Origin: Rhynchopus sp. YZ270_cl-10
Lineage: Eukaryota > Euglenozoa > Diplonemea > Diplonemida > Diplonemidae
DNA: 64,000 nt
Reading direction: 5' to 3'
Assembly (NCBI GenBank): GCA_964035575.1
Contig: OZ037841.1
Location: 744,001-808,000 of the forward strand
Below, piece by piece: positions 30,601 through 41,700 of this stretch; positions within the stretch are counted from its first letter, which is position 1, and every line of letters starts with the position of its first letter. The translations under genes were made by a program, and so were the position numbers. The notes beneath the pieces are model-generated. The model was not told the DNA's origin. It searched no databases and saw only the letters and a program-made list of their open reading frames with translations.

Positions 30601-31099
30601 ACGAAAGATGTGCGTTGCCTTCCCCACAGGAAGGTGCTTCGTGCTCCCCAGCACGTCCCAGTACCCGTTGTAGCTTGACCGTGTGGAGAAGCGTCCGATC
30701 TCAACCATCACCTCCTCGTCCTGCGCCTTGCCAGACACCCAGCACTTCCATTTGTGCGGCAGCGCGGTATCTGTTGGTACAAAGGATATGGCATGTGAAT
30801 ATAGATAAGAGATGTACAGATAACAGAAACAAATGTGAGAACTTGAACGACATCCAGGTGCATCCTGAGTCATATTTTATGTATGCATGAGAATGGTAGA
30901 CCCAACAGTTGTGGATTAGTGCATTTTTGTTGTGTCGACAATTTTTCTTTGTTGTATCAAAAACGAAAGGCAACGGAAGTGGTGACATACCGCCATCGCT
31001 GTTCCACGTGTCAACAGAGCGCGTCCTCAGTGCGCCAAAGAACTGCTCACACCCAGGCAGATTGCTCCCGACACGATCCAGTGTCACCATTTTCGGCAT
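27653..31099 (-). CDS. eIF4E-like domain fused to a long charged coiled-coil tail (3 exons)
   Basis: Exons 31099-30991, 30770-28978 and 28834-27653 join in frame to 1027 residues. Residues about 38-170 follow the eIF4E pattern: HKWKCWV (Trp44, Trp47) for the first strand, SSYNGYWDVL (Trp74) for the dorsal eIF4G-binding helix, HIFRHE..GG for the YSLFKxG..GG block, VWGRV (Trp124) and VEIWVDG (Trp164). In eIF4E two further tryptophans sandwich the cap base; their positions here (near 57-60 and 98-103) carry no Trp or Glu, so cap binding may be lost. Residues 215-330 are Ser/Pro/Ala-rich, 340-500 and 635-830 are charged coiled coil, and the rest is Lys/Pro/Glu-rich with a run of Glu before a short helical C-terminus. 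The splice joints are solid; the eIF4E homology is by pattern, and the tail matches no family I recognise. Confidence 0.8.
28835..28977 (-). other. Intron 2 of the eIF4E-like gene
   Basis: 143 bp, donor AAG/GTATAC at 28977, acceptor CTAATACAG at 28835. Phase 0. A CTAAT word that could serve as branch site lies directly before the acceptor. Confidence 0.85.
30771..30990 (-). other. Intron 1 of the eIF4E-like gene
   Basis: 220 bp, donor GCG/GTATGT at 30990, acceptor CCAACAG at 30771. It splits an Asp codon (phase 1), and joining the exons gives SDGDTALPHKWKCWV, as expected for the start of an eIF4E domain. Confidence 0.9.
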
Positions 31100-31565
31100 G
31101 GTGCTTCTCTCTTATATCGCAGTGTATACGCCCACCCAGTATAACGGGCTGGGAGGGGTGGTAGTTTCCTTTGTGAGGTATCCCGTGCAGTCTTGCAAAG
31201 TGGGCTGCCTCTTGTGTGTTCTCCTTACTATCTTCTCAGTTGGGGTAAAACGCCCCTTTCACCTGAGGTTGATGTTGATGTTGGTGGTGTTGGGAGGGGG
31301 TTAGTTAAACATAAAGTTGCGGGCAGGGGAGGGGGTTTTTTGGGGTTTGAATAGATAAAACAGAGCATTGGAAAGCGAATTATAGAAATGGCGCGTTGTC
31401 CTGTACTCAGTAGGGTTTTGCTCAGCTTAGATAACAGTTGGACTGACTAATGCGCCATGTGCACTATTTAGATGTCTGTGAACTGCATCTATGTTGAATC
31501 GAAGATAACACGAAAATAGCACAAATACACTCGGAATAATAGTTCGACCCTCCCCCCGCCCCTCA
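31100..31565. other. Intergenic, no gene recognised
   Basis: 466 bp between the CBM9-like gene and the eIF4E-like gene, both on the minus strand. It must hold the promoter of the latter, but no clear promoter element is seen. Confidence 0.5.
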
Positions 31566-32213
31566 TCACACAACAGCATGAGTACTGCAGAACTGCAGAA
31601 CTCTGAACTCCTCAATTCTGTGGTAACTAAGCTTTGTGTGCGCTGTAGTAGAAGACAGTTCCGGATCCTCCAGCTTCCCAGGGTAGTTGTATCTGCAAAT
31701 GGAAAACCCCCACTTCGCGCCTTCTTTCGGTGCCTCCATCAAACCAAAAGCTTCCCAGGGGATGATCACCTGTGCAACCCAGCCATCCGCCCTTGCTTCG
31801 GCCATGTGCTTCACTCCAGAACTAAAGGAACGCGCAGTTTCGTAGGATTCCTTGCCAGAGAGGAACTCATCCCTGTCCTGGACTTTAACGTCGGTCATCT
31901 TGTTGTTCGGCGTCACGTGGATCTCCCAATACTCCCCACAGCGAGACTGGTCCGGATGAACAAAAAACTCAGCTACACTGCCTAATTCGAAGAGTCTCTG
32001 ACCGTCCCTTTCAGCTGAGGTAAAAGGATCCTTTTCTTCAAAGTCAGTGCCCATGTGCAAACCATCATCTGCATACGCCACCCAACCCCAACCGCGCTGG
32101 GCCGGTCTCTGTCCTTCAGCAGTCCAGTGTTGAAGCAGCTCCAATCTTTGAACTGCAGTCAGGTACTCACCTTTCACAAACCCAGTAGGTATCTTGTAAA
32201 CTTCTAGCGGCAT
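31566..32213 (-). CDS. CBM9/DOMON-like carbohydrate-binding protein
   Basis: 215 residues from the ATG at 32213; the frame extends upstream to 32345 without protein character. The order of features fits the family 9 carbohydrate-binding (DOMON-like) fold: GWGWVAYADDGLHMGTDFEE, a FELGSVAEFFVHPDQS strand with the typical EFFV-x-P word, EYWEIHVTPNN, WVAQVIIPWEAFG, GFSICRYNY and the ending SSTTAHTKLSYHRIEEFRVL. No signal peptide is seen at this start. In other organisms such domains bind sugars or sit beside hydrolases; the target here is unknown. A GTGAGT word at 32170-32165 resembles a splice donor but reads through in frame. It is the last gene before the satellite array. Confidence 0.7.
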   Translation of the reverse strand: MPLEVYKIPTGFVKGEYLTAVQRLELLQHWTAEGQRPAQRGWGWVAYADDGLHMGTDFEEKDPFTSAERDGQRLFELGSVAEFFVHPDQSRCGEYWEIHVTPNNKMTDVKVQDRDEFLSGKESYETARSFSSGVKHMAEARADGWVAQVIIPWEAFGLMEAPKEGAKWGFSICRYNYPGKLEDPELSSTTAHTKLSYHRIEEFRVLQFCSTHAVV

Positions 32214-32740
32214 ATTCTTTATGTGTGTCGCTCTGTTGAGGAGATGAAACCATAACACAGTGGGGAGGATTTTCGTGCAAGGAGGGGTCGAGCTCGGAGC
32301 CTGAACGCCTTCAGTGTCACAGTGCTTGAGGAGGTCAAAGAGCATTGGTTACGCACATTATGTGCGCTTCGATACTAACATCATACATCACACCAACGTA
32401 AGGAGGTACGAGTTCCCATCCGAAACAATTCATGAAATACTATTTGCCGCCAAAATACCTTTTCTCACTTTTGAAATTTTCATTCCCTGGCGGTGTAATT
32501 CTGGTGCAATGTTTTGACAAAAATTCCTAAAACAGCACAAAATATCAATCAATATGTCACCACGAGACGGGGACAAAAGCAACACCTATACCACACCCAC
32601 TTAGATTTTGAGAAGATTCAAAAAACGTTTCGCAATTAACGGGGCCCATGCGCCTAGTATAAGACATTTCAACAGAGAGCGTTGAAACGGCGCGGGCCTC
32701 TACGTTCCAAACGTTTGCGTTGCGTCTTTTGCATGCGTTC
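32214..32740. other. Transition from unique DNA to satellite
   Basis: No gene recognised. From about 32676 onward scattered GCGTTG and ACGTTC words look like decayed monomers; regular 38-bp spacing begins at about 32741. Confidence 0.5.
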
Positions 32741-35700
32741 ACTTCACAACGCGCTGCTTTCGACGCGTTGTTTTGGATGCGTTACAACGCGTTGTTTTCG
32801 ACGCGTTGTTTTGGATGAGTCACAACGCGCTCCTTTCGACGAGTTGTTTTGGATGCGTTACAACGCGCTGTTTTCGACACGTTGTTTTGGTTGCGTTACA
32901 ACGCGCTGCTTTCGACGCGTTGTTTTGGATGCGTTACAACGCGTTGTTTTCGACGCGTTGTTTTGGATGAGTCACAACGCGCTCCTTTCGACGAGTTGTT
33001 TTGGATGCGTTACAACGCGCTGTTTTCGACACGTTGTTTTGGTTGCGTTACAACGCGCTGCTTTCGACGCGTTGTTTTGGTTGCGTTACAACGCGCTGGT
33101 TTCGACGCGTTGTTTTGGATGCGTCACAACGCGCTGCTTTCGACGCGTTGTTTTGGTTGCGTTACAACGCGTTGTTTTCGACGCGTTGTTTTGGATGAGT
33201 CACAACGCGCTGCTTTCGACGCGTTGTTTTGGTTGCGTCACAACGCGCTGCTTTCGACGCGTTGTTTTGGTTGCGTTACAACGCGTTGTTTTCGACGAGT
33301 TGTTTTGGTTGCGTTACAACGCGCTGTTTTCGACACGTTGTTTTGGTTGCGTTACAACGCGCTGCTTTCGACGCGTTGTTTTGGATGCGTTACAACGCGC
33401 TGCTTTCGACGCGTTGTATTGGTTGCTTTACAACGCGCTGTTTTCGACGCGTGGTTTTGGTTGCGTCACAACGCGTGGCTTTCGACGCGTTGTTTTGGAT
33501 GCGTTACAACGCGTGGCTTTCGACGCGTTGTTTTGATTGCGTTACAACGCGCTGCTTTCGACGCGTTGTTTTGGTTGCGTTACAACGCGCTGGTTTCGAC
33601 GCGTTGTATTGGTTGCTTTACAACGCGCTCTTTTCGACGCGTTGTTTTGGTTGCGTCACAACGCGCTGCTTTCGACGCGTTGTTTTGGATGCGTTACAAC
33701 GCGTGGCTTTCGACGCGTTGTTTTGGTTGCGTTACAACGCGCTGCTTTCGACGCGTTGTTTTGGTTGCGTTACAACGCGTGGCTTTCGACACGTTGTTTT
33801 GGTTGCGTTACAACGCGTGGCTTTCGATGCGTTGTTTTGGTTGCGTTACAACGCGTGGCTTTCGACGCGTTGTTTTGGTTGCGTTACAACGCGATGCTTT
33901 CGACGCGTTGTTTTGGTTGCGTCACAACGCGCTGTTTTCGACGCGTTGTTTTGGATGCGTTACAACGCGCTGCTTTCGACGCGTTGTTTTGGTTGCGTTA
34001 CAACTCGTTGTTTTCGACGCGTTGTTTTGTTTGCGTTACAACGCGCTGCTTTGGACGCATTGTTTTGGTTGCGTTACAACGCGAAGCTTTCGACGCGTTG
34101 TTTTGTTTGCGTTACAACGCGTGGCTTTCGACGCGTTGTTTTGGTTGCGTTACAACGCGCTGCTTTCGACGCGTTGTTTTGTTTGCGTTACAACGCGCTG
34201 CTTTCGACGCGTTGTTTTGTTTGCGTTACAACGCGTGGCTTTCGACGCGTTGTTTTGGTTGCGTTACAACGCGCTGTTTTCGACGCGTTGTTTTGTTTGC
34301 GTTACAACGCGCTGCTTTCGACGTGTTGTTTTGGTTGCGTTACAACGCGCTGTTTTCGACGCGTTGTTTTGGTTGCGTTACAACGCGCTGTTTTCGACGC
34401 GTTGTTTTGGTTGCGTTACAACGCGCTGCTTTCGACGCGTTGTTTTGTTTGCGTTACAACGCGCTGCTTTCGACGCGTTGTTTTGGATGCGTTACAACGC
34501 GATGCTTTCGACGCGTTGTTTTGGTTGCGTTACAACGCGCTGCTTTCGACGCGTTGTTTTGTTTGCGTTACAACGCGCTGCTTTCGACGCGTTGTTTTGG
34601 ATGCGTTACAACGCGCTGCTTTCGACCCGTTGTTTTGGTTGCGTTACAACGCGCTGCTTTCGACGCGTTGTTTTGGTTGCGTTACAACGCGCTGTTTTCG
34701 ACGCGTTGTTTTGGTTGCGTTACAACGCGCTGCTTTCGACGCGTTGTTTTGGATGCGTTACAACGCGATGCTTTCGACGCGTTGTTTTGGATGCGTTACA
34801 ACGCGCTGCTTTCGACGCGTTGTTTTGGTTGCGTTACAACGCGCTGCTTTCGACGCGTTGTTTTGGTTGCGTTACAACGCGCTGCTTTCGACGCGTTGTT
34901 TTGGTTGCGTTACAACGCGCTGTTTTCGACGCGTTGTTTTGGTTGCGTTACAACGCGCTGTTTTCGACGCGTTGTTTTGTTTGCGTTACAACGCGCTGCT
35001 TTCGACGCGTTGTTTTGGTTGCGTTACAACGCGCTGCTTTCGACGCGTTGTTTTGGATGCGTTACAACGCGCTGCTTTCGACGCGTTGTTTTGGTTGCGT
35101 TACAACGCGTTGTTTTCGACGCGTTGTTTTGTTTGCGTTACAACGCGCTGTTTTCGACGCGTTGTTTTGGTTGCGTTACAACGCGCTGCTTTCGACGCGT
35201 TGTTTTGGTTGCGTTACAACGCGCTGTTTTCGACGCGTTGTTTTGGTTGCGTTACAACGCGTGGCTTTCGACGCGTTGTTTTGGTTGCGTTACAACGCGC
35301 TGCTTTCTACGCGTTGTTTTGTTTGCGTTACAACGCGCTGCTTTCGACGCGTTGTTTTGGTTGCGTTACAACGCGTTGTTTTCGACGCGTTGTTTTGGTT
35401 GCGTTACAACGCGCTGTTTTCGACGCGTTGTTTTGGTTGCGTTACAACGCGCTGCTTTCGACGCGTTGTTTTGGTTGCGTTACAACGCGCTGTTTTCGAC
35501 GCGTTGTTTTGGTTGCGTTACAACGCGTGGCTTTCGACGCGTTGTTTTGGTTGCGTTACAACGCGCTGCTTTCTACGCGTTGTTTTGTTTGCGTTACAAC
35601 GCGCTGCTTTCGACGCGTTGTTTTGTTTGCGTTACAACGCGATGCTTTCGACGCGTTGTTTTGGATGCGTTACAACGCGCTGCTTTCGACGCGTTGTTTT

Positions 35701-38700
35701 GGTTGCGTTACAACGCGCTGCTTTCGACGCGTTGTTTTGGTTGCGTTACAACGCGTTGTTTTCGACGCGTTGTTTTGTTTGCGTTACAACGCGCTGTTTT
35801 CGACGCGTTGTTTTGGTTGCGTTACAACGCGCTGCTTTCGACGCGTTGTTTTGGATGCGTTACAACGCGCTGCTTTCGACGCGTTGTTTTGTTTGCGTTA
35901 CAACGCGCTGCTTTCGACGCGTTGTTTTGGATGCGTTACAACGCGCTGCTTTCGACGCGTTGTTTTGGATGCGTTACAACGCGCTGCTTTCGACGCGTTG
36001 TTTTGGTTGCGTTACAACGCGCTGCTTTCGACGCGTTGTTTTGGTTGCGTTACAACGCGCTGTTTTCGACGCGTTGTTTTGGTTGCGTTACAACGCGCTG
36101 CTTTCGACGCGTTGTTTTGGTTGCGTTACAACGCGCTGCTTTCGACGCGTTGTTTTGTTTGCGTTACAACGCGCTGCTTTCGACGCGTTGTTTTGTTTGC
36201 GTTACAACGCGATGCTTTCGACGCGTTGTTTTGGTTGCGTTACAACGCGATGCTTTCGACGCGTTGTTTTGGATGCGTTACAACGCGCTGCTTTCGACGC
36301 GTTGTTTTGTTTGCGTTACAACGCGCTGCTTTCGACGCGTTGTTTTGGATGCGTTACAACGCGCTGTTTTCGACGCGTTGTTTTGGATGCGTTACAACGC
36401 GCTGCTTTCGACGCGTTGTTTTGGATGCGTTACAACGCGCTGCTTTCGACGCGTTGTTTTGGTTGCGTTACAACGCGCTGCTTTCGACGCGTTGTTTTGG
36501 TTGCGTTACAACGCGCTGCTTTCGACGCGTTGTTTTGGATTCGTTACAACGCGCTGCTTTCTACGCGTTGTTTTGGATGCGTCACAACGCGCTGTTTTCG
36601 CCACGTTGTTTTGGTTGCGTTACAACGCGATGCTTTCGACGCGTTGTTTTGGTTGCGTTACAGCGCGCTGCTTTCGACACGTTGTTTTGGATGCGTTACA
36701 ACGCGCTGCTTTCGACGCGTTGTTTTGGATTCGTTACAACGCGCTGCTTTCGACGCGTTGTTTTGGATTCGTTACAACGCGCTGCTTTCTACGCGTTGTT
36801 GTGGATGCGTTACAACGCGCTGCTTTCGACGCGTTGTTTTGGTTGCGTTACAACGCGCTGCTTTCGACGCGTTGTTTTGGATTCGTTACAACGCGCTGCT
36901 TTCTACGCGTTGTTGTGGATGCGTTACAACGCGCTGTTTTCGACACGTTGTTTTGGTTGCGTTACAACGCGCTGTTTTCGACGCGTTGTTTTGGATGCGT
37001 TACAACGCGTGGCTTTCGACGCGTTGTTTTGGTTGCGTTACAACGCGTGGCTTTCGACGCGTTGTTTTGGATGCGTTACAACGCGCTGTTTTCGACGCGT
37101 TATTTTGTTTGCGTTACAACGCGCTACTTTCGACGCGTTGTTTTGGTTGCGTTACAACGCGCTGTTTTCGACGCGTTGTTTTGGTTGCGTTACAACGCGA
37201 TGCTTTCGACGCGTTGTTTTGGTTGCGTCACAACGCGCTGTTTTCGACGCGTTGTTTTGGATGCGTTACAACGCGATGCTTTCGACGCGTTGTTTTGGAT
37301 GCGTTACAACGCGATGCTTTCGACGCGTTGTTTTGGATGCGTTACAACGCGCTGCTTTCGACCCGTTGTTTTGGTTGCGTTACAACGCGCTGCTTTCGAC
37401 GCGTTGTTTTGGTTGCGTTACAACGCGATGCTTTCGACGCGTTGTTTTGGTTGCGTCACAACGCGCTGTTTTCGACGCGTTGTTTTGGATGCGTTACAAC
37501 GCGATGCTTTCGACGCGTTGTTTTGGATGCGTTACAACGCGATGCTTTCGACGCGTTGTTTTGGATGCGTTACAACGCGCTGCTTTCGACCCGTTGTTTT
37601 GGTTGCGTTACAACGCGCTGCTTTCGACGCGTTGTTTTGTTTGCGTTACAACGCGCTGCTTTGGACGCGTTGTTTTGGTTGCGTTACAACGCGATGCTTT
37701 CGACGCGTTGTTTTGTTTGCGTTACAACGCGCTACTTTCGACGCGTTGTTTTGGTTGCGTTACAACGCGTGGCTTTCGACGCGTTGTTTTGGTTGCGTTA
37801 CAACGCGCTGTTTTCGACGCGTTGTTTTGGTTGCGTTACAACGCGCTGCTTTCGACGCGTTGTTTTGTTTGCGTTACAACGCGCTGCTTTCGACGCGTTG
37901 TTTTGGATGCGTTACAACGCGCTGCTTTCGACGCGTTGTTTTGGATGCGTTACAACGCGCTGCTTTCGACGCGTTGTTTTGTTTGCGTTACAACGCGCTG
38001 CTTTCGACGCGTTGTTTTGGATGCGTTACAACGCGCTGCTTTCGACGCGTTGTTTTGGTTGCGTTACAACGCGCTGTTTTCGACGCGTTGTTTTGGTTGC
38101 GTTACAACGCGCTGTTTTCGACGCGTTGTTTTGGTTGCGTTACAACGCGTGGCTTTCGACGCGTTGTTTTGGTTGCGTTGCAACGCGCTGCTTTCGACGC
38201 GTTGTTTTGTTTGCGTTACAACGCGCTGCTTTCGACGCGTTGTTTTGGATGCGTTACAACGCGCTGCTTTCGACGCGTTGTTTTGGTTGCGTTACAACGC
38301 GCTGTTTTCGACGCGTTGTTTTGGTTGCGTTACAACGCGCTGTTTTCGACGCGTTGTTTTGGTTGCGTTGCAACGCGCTGTTTTCGACGCGTTGTTTTGG
38401 TTGCGTTACAACGCGTGGCTTTCGACGCGTTGTTTTGGTTGCGTTGCAACGCGCTGTTTTCGACGCGTTGTTTTGGTTGCGTTACAACGCGTGGCTTTCG
38501 ACGCGTTGTTTTGGTTGCGTTACAACGCGCTGTTTTCGACGCGTTGTTTTGTTTGCGTTACAACGCGCTGCTTTCGACGCGTTGTTTTGGTTGCGTTGCA
38601 ACGCGCTGTTTTCGACGCGTTGTTTTGGTTGCGTTACAACGTGTGGCTTTCGACGCGTTGTTTTGGTTGCGTTGCAACGCGCTGCTTTCGACGCGTTGTT

Positions 38701-41700
38701 TTGTTTGCGTTACAACGCGCTGTTTTCGACGCGTTGTTTTGGTTGCGTTACAACGCGCTGTTTTCGACGCGTTGTTTTGTTTGCGTTACAACGCGTGGCT
38801 TTCGACACGTTGTTTTGGTTGCGTCACAACGCGCTGTTTTCGACGCGTTGTTTTGGTTGCGTCACAACGCGCTGTTTTCGACGCGTTGTTTTGGATGCGT
38901 TACAGCGCGCTGTTTTCGACGCGTTGTTTTGGTTGCGTCACAACGCGCTCTTTTCGACACGTTGTTTTGGATGCGTCACAACGCGCTGCTTTCGACGCGT
39001 TGTTTTGGTTGCGTTACAACGCGCTGCTTTCGACGCGTTGTATTGGTTGCTTTACAACGCGCTGTTTTCGACGCGTGGTTTTGGTTGCGTTACAACGCGT
39101 GGCTTTCGACGCGTTGTTTTGGATGCGTTACAACGCGTGGCTTTCGACGCGTTGTTTTCATTGCGTTACAACGCGCTGGTTTCGACGCGTTGTATTGGTT
39201 GCTTTACAACGCGCTCTTTTCGACGCGTTGTTTTGGTTGCGTCACAACGCGCTGCTTTCGACGCGTTGTTTTGGATGCGTTACAACGCGTGGCTTTCGAC
39301 GCGTTGTTTTGATTGCGTTACAACGCGCTGGTTTCGACGCGTTGTATTGGTTGCTTTACAACGCGCTGCTTTCGACGCGTTGTTTTGGTTGCGTTACAAC
39401 GCGTGGCTTTCGACACGTTGTTTTGGATGCGTTACAACGCGTGGCTTTCGACACGTTGTTTTAGTTGCGTTTCAACGCGTGGCTTTCTACGCGTTGTTTT
39501 GGTTGCGTTACAACGCGATGCTTTCGACGCGTTGTTTTGGTTGCGTCACAACGCGCTGTTTTCGACGCGTTGTTTTGGATGCGTTACAACGCGCTGCTTT
39601 CGACGCGTTGTTTTGGTTGCGTTACAACGCGTTGTTTTCGACGCGTTGTTTTGGTTGCGTTACAACGCGCTGCTTTCGACGCGTTGTTTTGTTTGCGTTA
39701 CAACGCGCTGCTTTCGACGCGTTGTTTTGTTTGCGTTACAACGCGTGGCTTTCGACGCGTTGTTTTGGTTGCGTTACAACGCGCTGTTTTCGACGCGTTG
39801 TTTTGTTTGCGTTACAACGCGCTGCTTTCGACGTGTTGTTTTGGTTGCGTTACAACGCGCTGCTTTCGACGCGTTGTTTTGGTTGCGTTACAACGCGCTG
39901 TTTTCGACGCGTTGTTTTGGTTGCGTTACAACGCGCTGCTTTCGACGCGTTGTTTTGTTTGCGTTACAACGCGCTGCTTTCGACGCGTTGTTTTGGATGC
40001 GTTACAACGCGATGCTTTCGACGCGTTGTTTTGGATGCGTTACAACGCGCTGCTTTCGACCCGTTGTTTTGGTTGCGTTACAACGCGCTGCTTTCGACGC
40101 GTTGTTTTGGTTGCGTTACCACGCGCTGTTTTCGACGCGTTGTTTTGGTTGCGTTACAACGCGTTGTTTTCGACGCGTTGTTTTGTTTGCGTTACAACGC
40201 GCTGTTTTCGACGCGTTGTTTTGGTTGCGTTACAACGCGCTGCTTTCGACGCGTTGTTTTGGTTGCGTTACAACGCGTTGTTTTCGACGCGTTGTTTTGG
40301 TTGCGTTACAACGCACTGTTTTCGACGCGTTGTTTTGTTTGCGTTACAACGCGCTGCTTTCGACGCGTTGTTTTGGTTGCGTTACAACGCGTTGTTTTCG
40401 ACGCGTTGTTTTGTTTGCGTTACAACGCGCTGCTTTGGACGCGTTGTTTTGGTTGCGTTACAACGCGCTGCTTTCGACGCGTTGTTTTGGTTGCGTTACA
40501 ACGCGTTGTTTTCGACGCGTTGTTTTGTTTGCGTTACAACGCGCTGCTTTGGACGCGTTGTTTTGGTTGCGTTACAACGCGCTGCTTTCGACGCGTTGTT
40601 TTGGTTGCGTTACAACGCGTTGTTTTCGACGCGTTGTTTTGTTTGCGTTACAACGCGCTGTTTTCGACGCGTTGTTTTGGTTGCGTTACAACGCGCTGCT
40701 TTCGACGCGTTGTTTTGGTTGCGTTACAACGCGTGGCTTTCGACGCGTTGTTTTGGTTGCGTTACAACGCGCTGCTTTCTACGCGTTGTTTTGTTTGCGT
40801 TACAACGCGCTGCTTTCGACGCGTTGTTTTGTTTGCGTTACAACGCGATGCTTTCGACGCGTTGTTTTGGTTGCGTTACAACGCGATGCTTTCGACGCGT
40901 TGTTTTGGATGCGTTACAACGCGCTGCTTTCGACGCGTTGTTTTGGATGCGTTACAACGCGCTGCTTTGGACGCGTTGTTTTGGATGCGTTACAACGCGC
41001 TGCTTTCGACGCGTTGTTTTGGTTGCGTTACAACGCGTGGCTTTCGACGCGTTGTTTTGTTTGCGTTACAACGCGCTGCTTTCGACGCGTTGTTTTGGTT
41101 GCGTTACAACGCGCTGCTTTCGACGCGTTGTTTTGTTTGCGTTACAACGCGCTGCTTTCGACGCGTTGTTTTGTTTGCGTTACAACGCGCTGCTTTCGAC
41201 GCGTTGTTTTGTTTGCGTTACAACGCGCTGCTTTCGACGCGTTGTTTTGGATGCGTTACAACGCGCTGCTTTCGACGCGTTGTTTTGTTTGCGTTACAAC
41301 GCGCTGCTTTCGACGCGTTGTTTTGGATGCGTTACAACGCGCTGCTTTCGACGCGTTGTTTTGGATGCGTTACAACGCGCTGCTTTCGACGCGTTGTTTT
41401 GGTTGCGTTACAACGCGCTGCTTTCGACGCGTTGTTTTGGTTGCGTTACAACGCGCTGTTTTCGACGCGTTGTTTTGGTTGCGTTACAACGCGCTGCTTT
41501 CGACGCGTTGTTTTGTTTGCGTTACAACGCGCTGCTTTCGACGCGTTGTTTTGTTTGCGTTACAACGCGATGCTTTCGACGCGTTGTTTTGGTTGCGTTA
41601 CAACGCGCTGCTTTCGACGCGTTGTTTTGTTTGCGTTACAACGCGATGCTTTCGACGCGTTGTTTTGGTTGCGTTACAACGCGATGCTTTCGACGCGTTG

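Noticed and set aside
32165-32170. GTGAGT splice-donor-like word in the CBM9-like gene
   Set aside because: The frame reads through it and continues into well-matching domain sequence, so no intron is needed.
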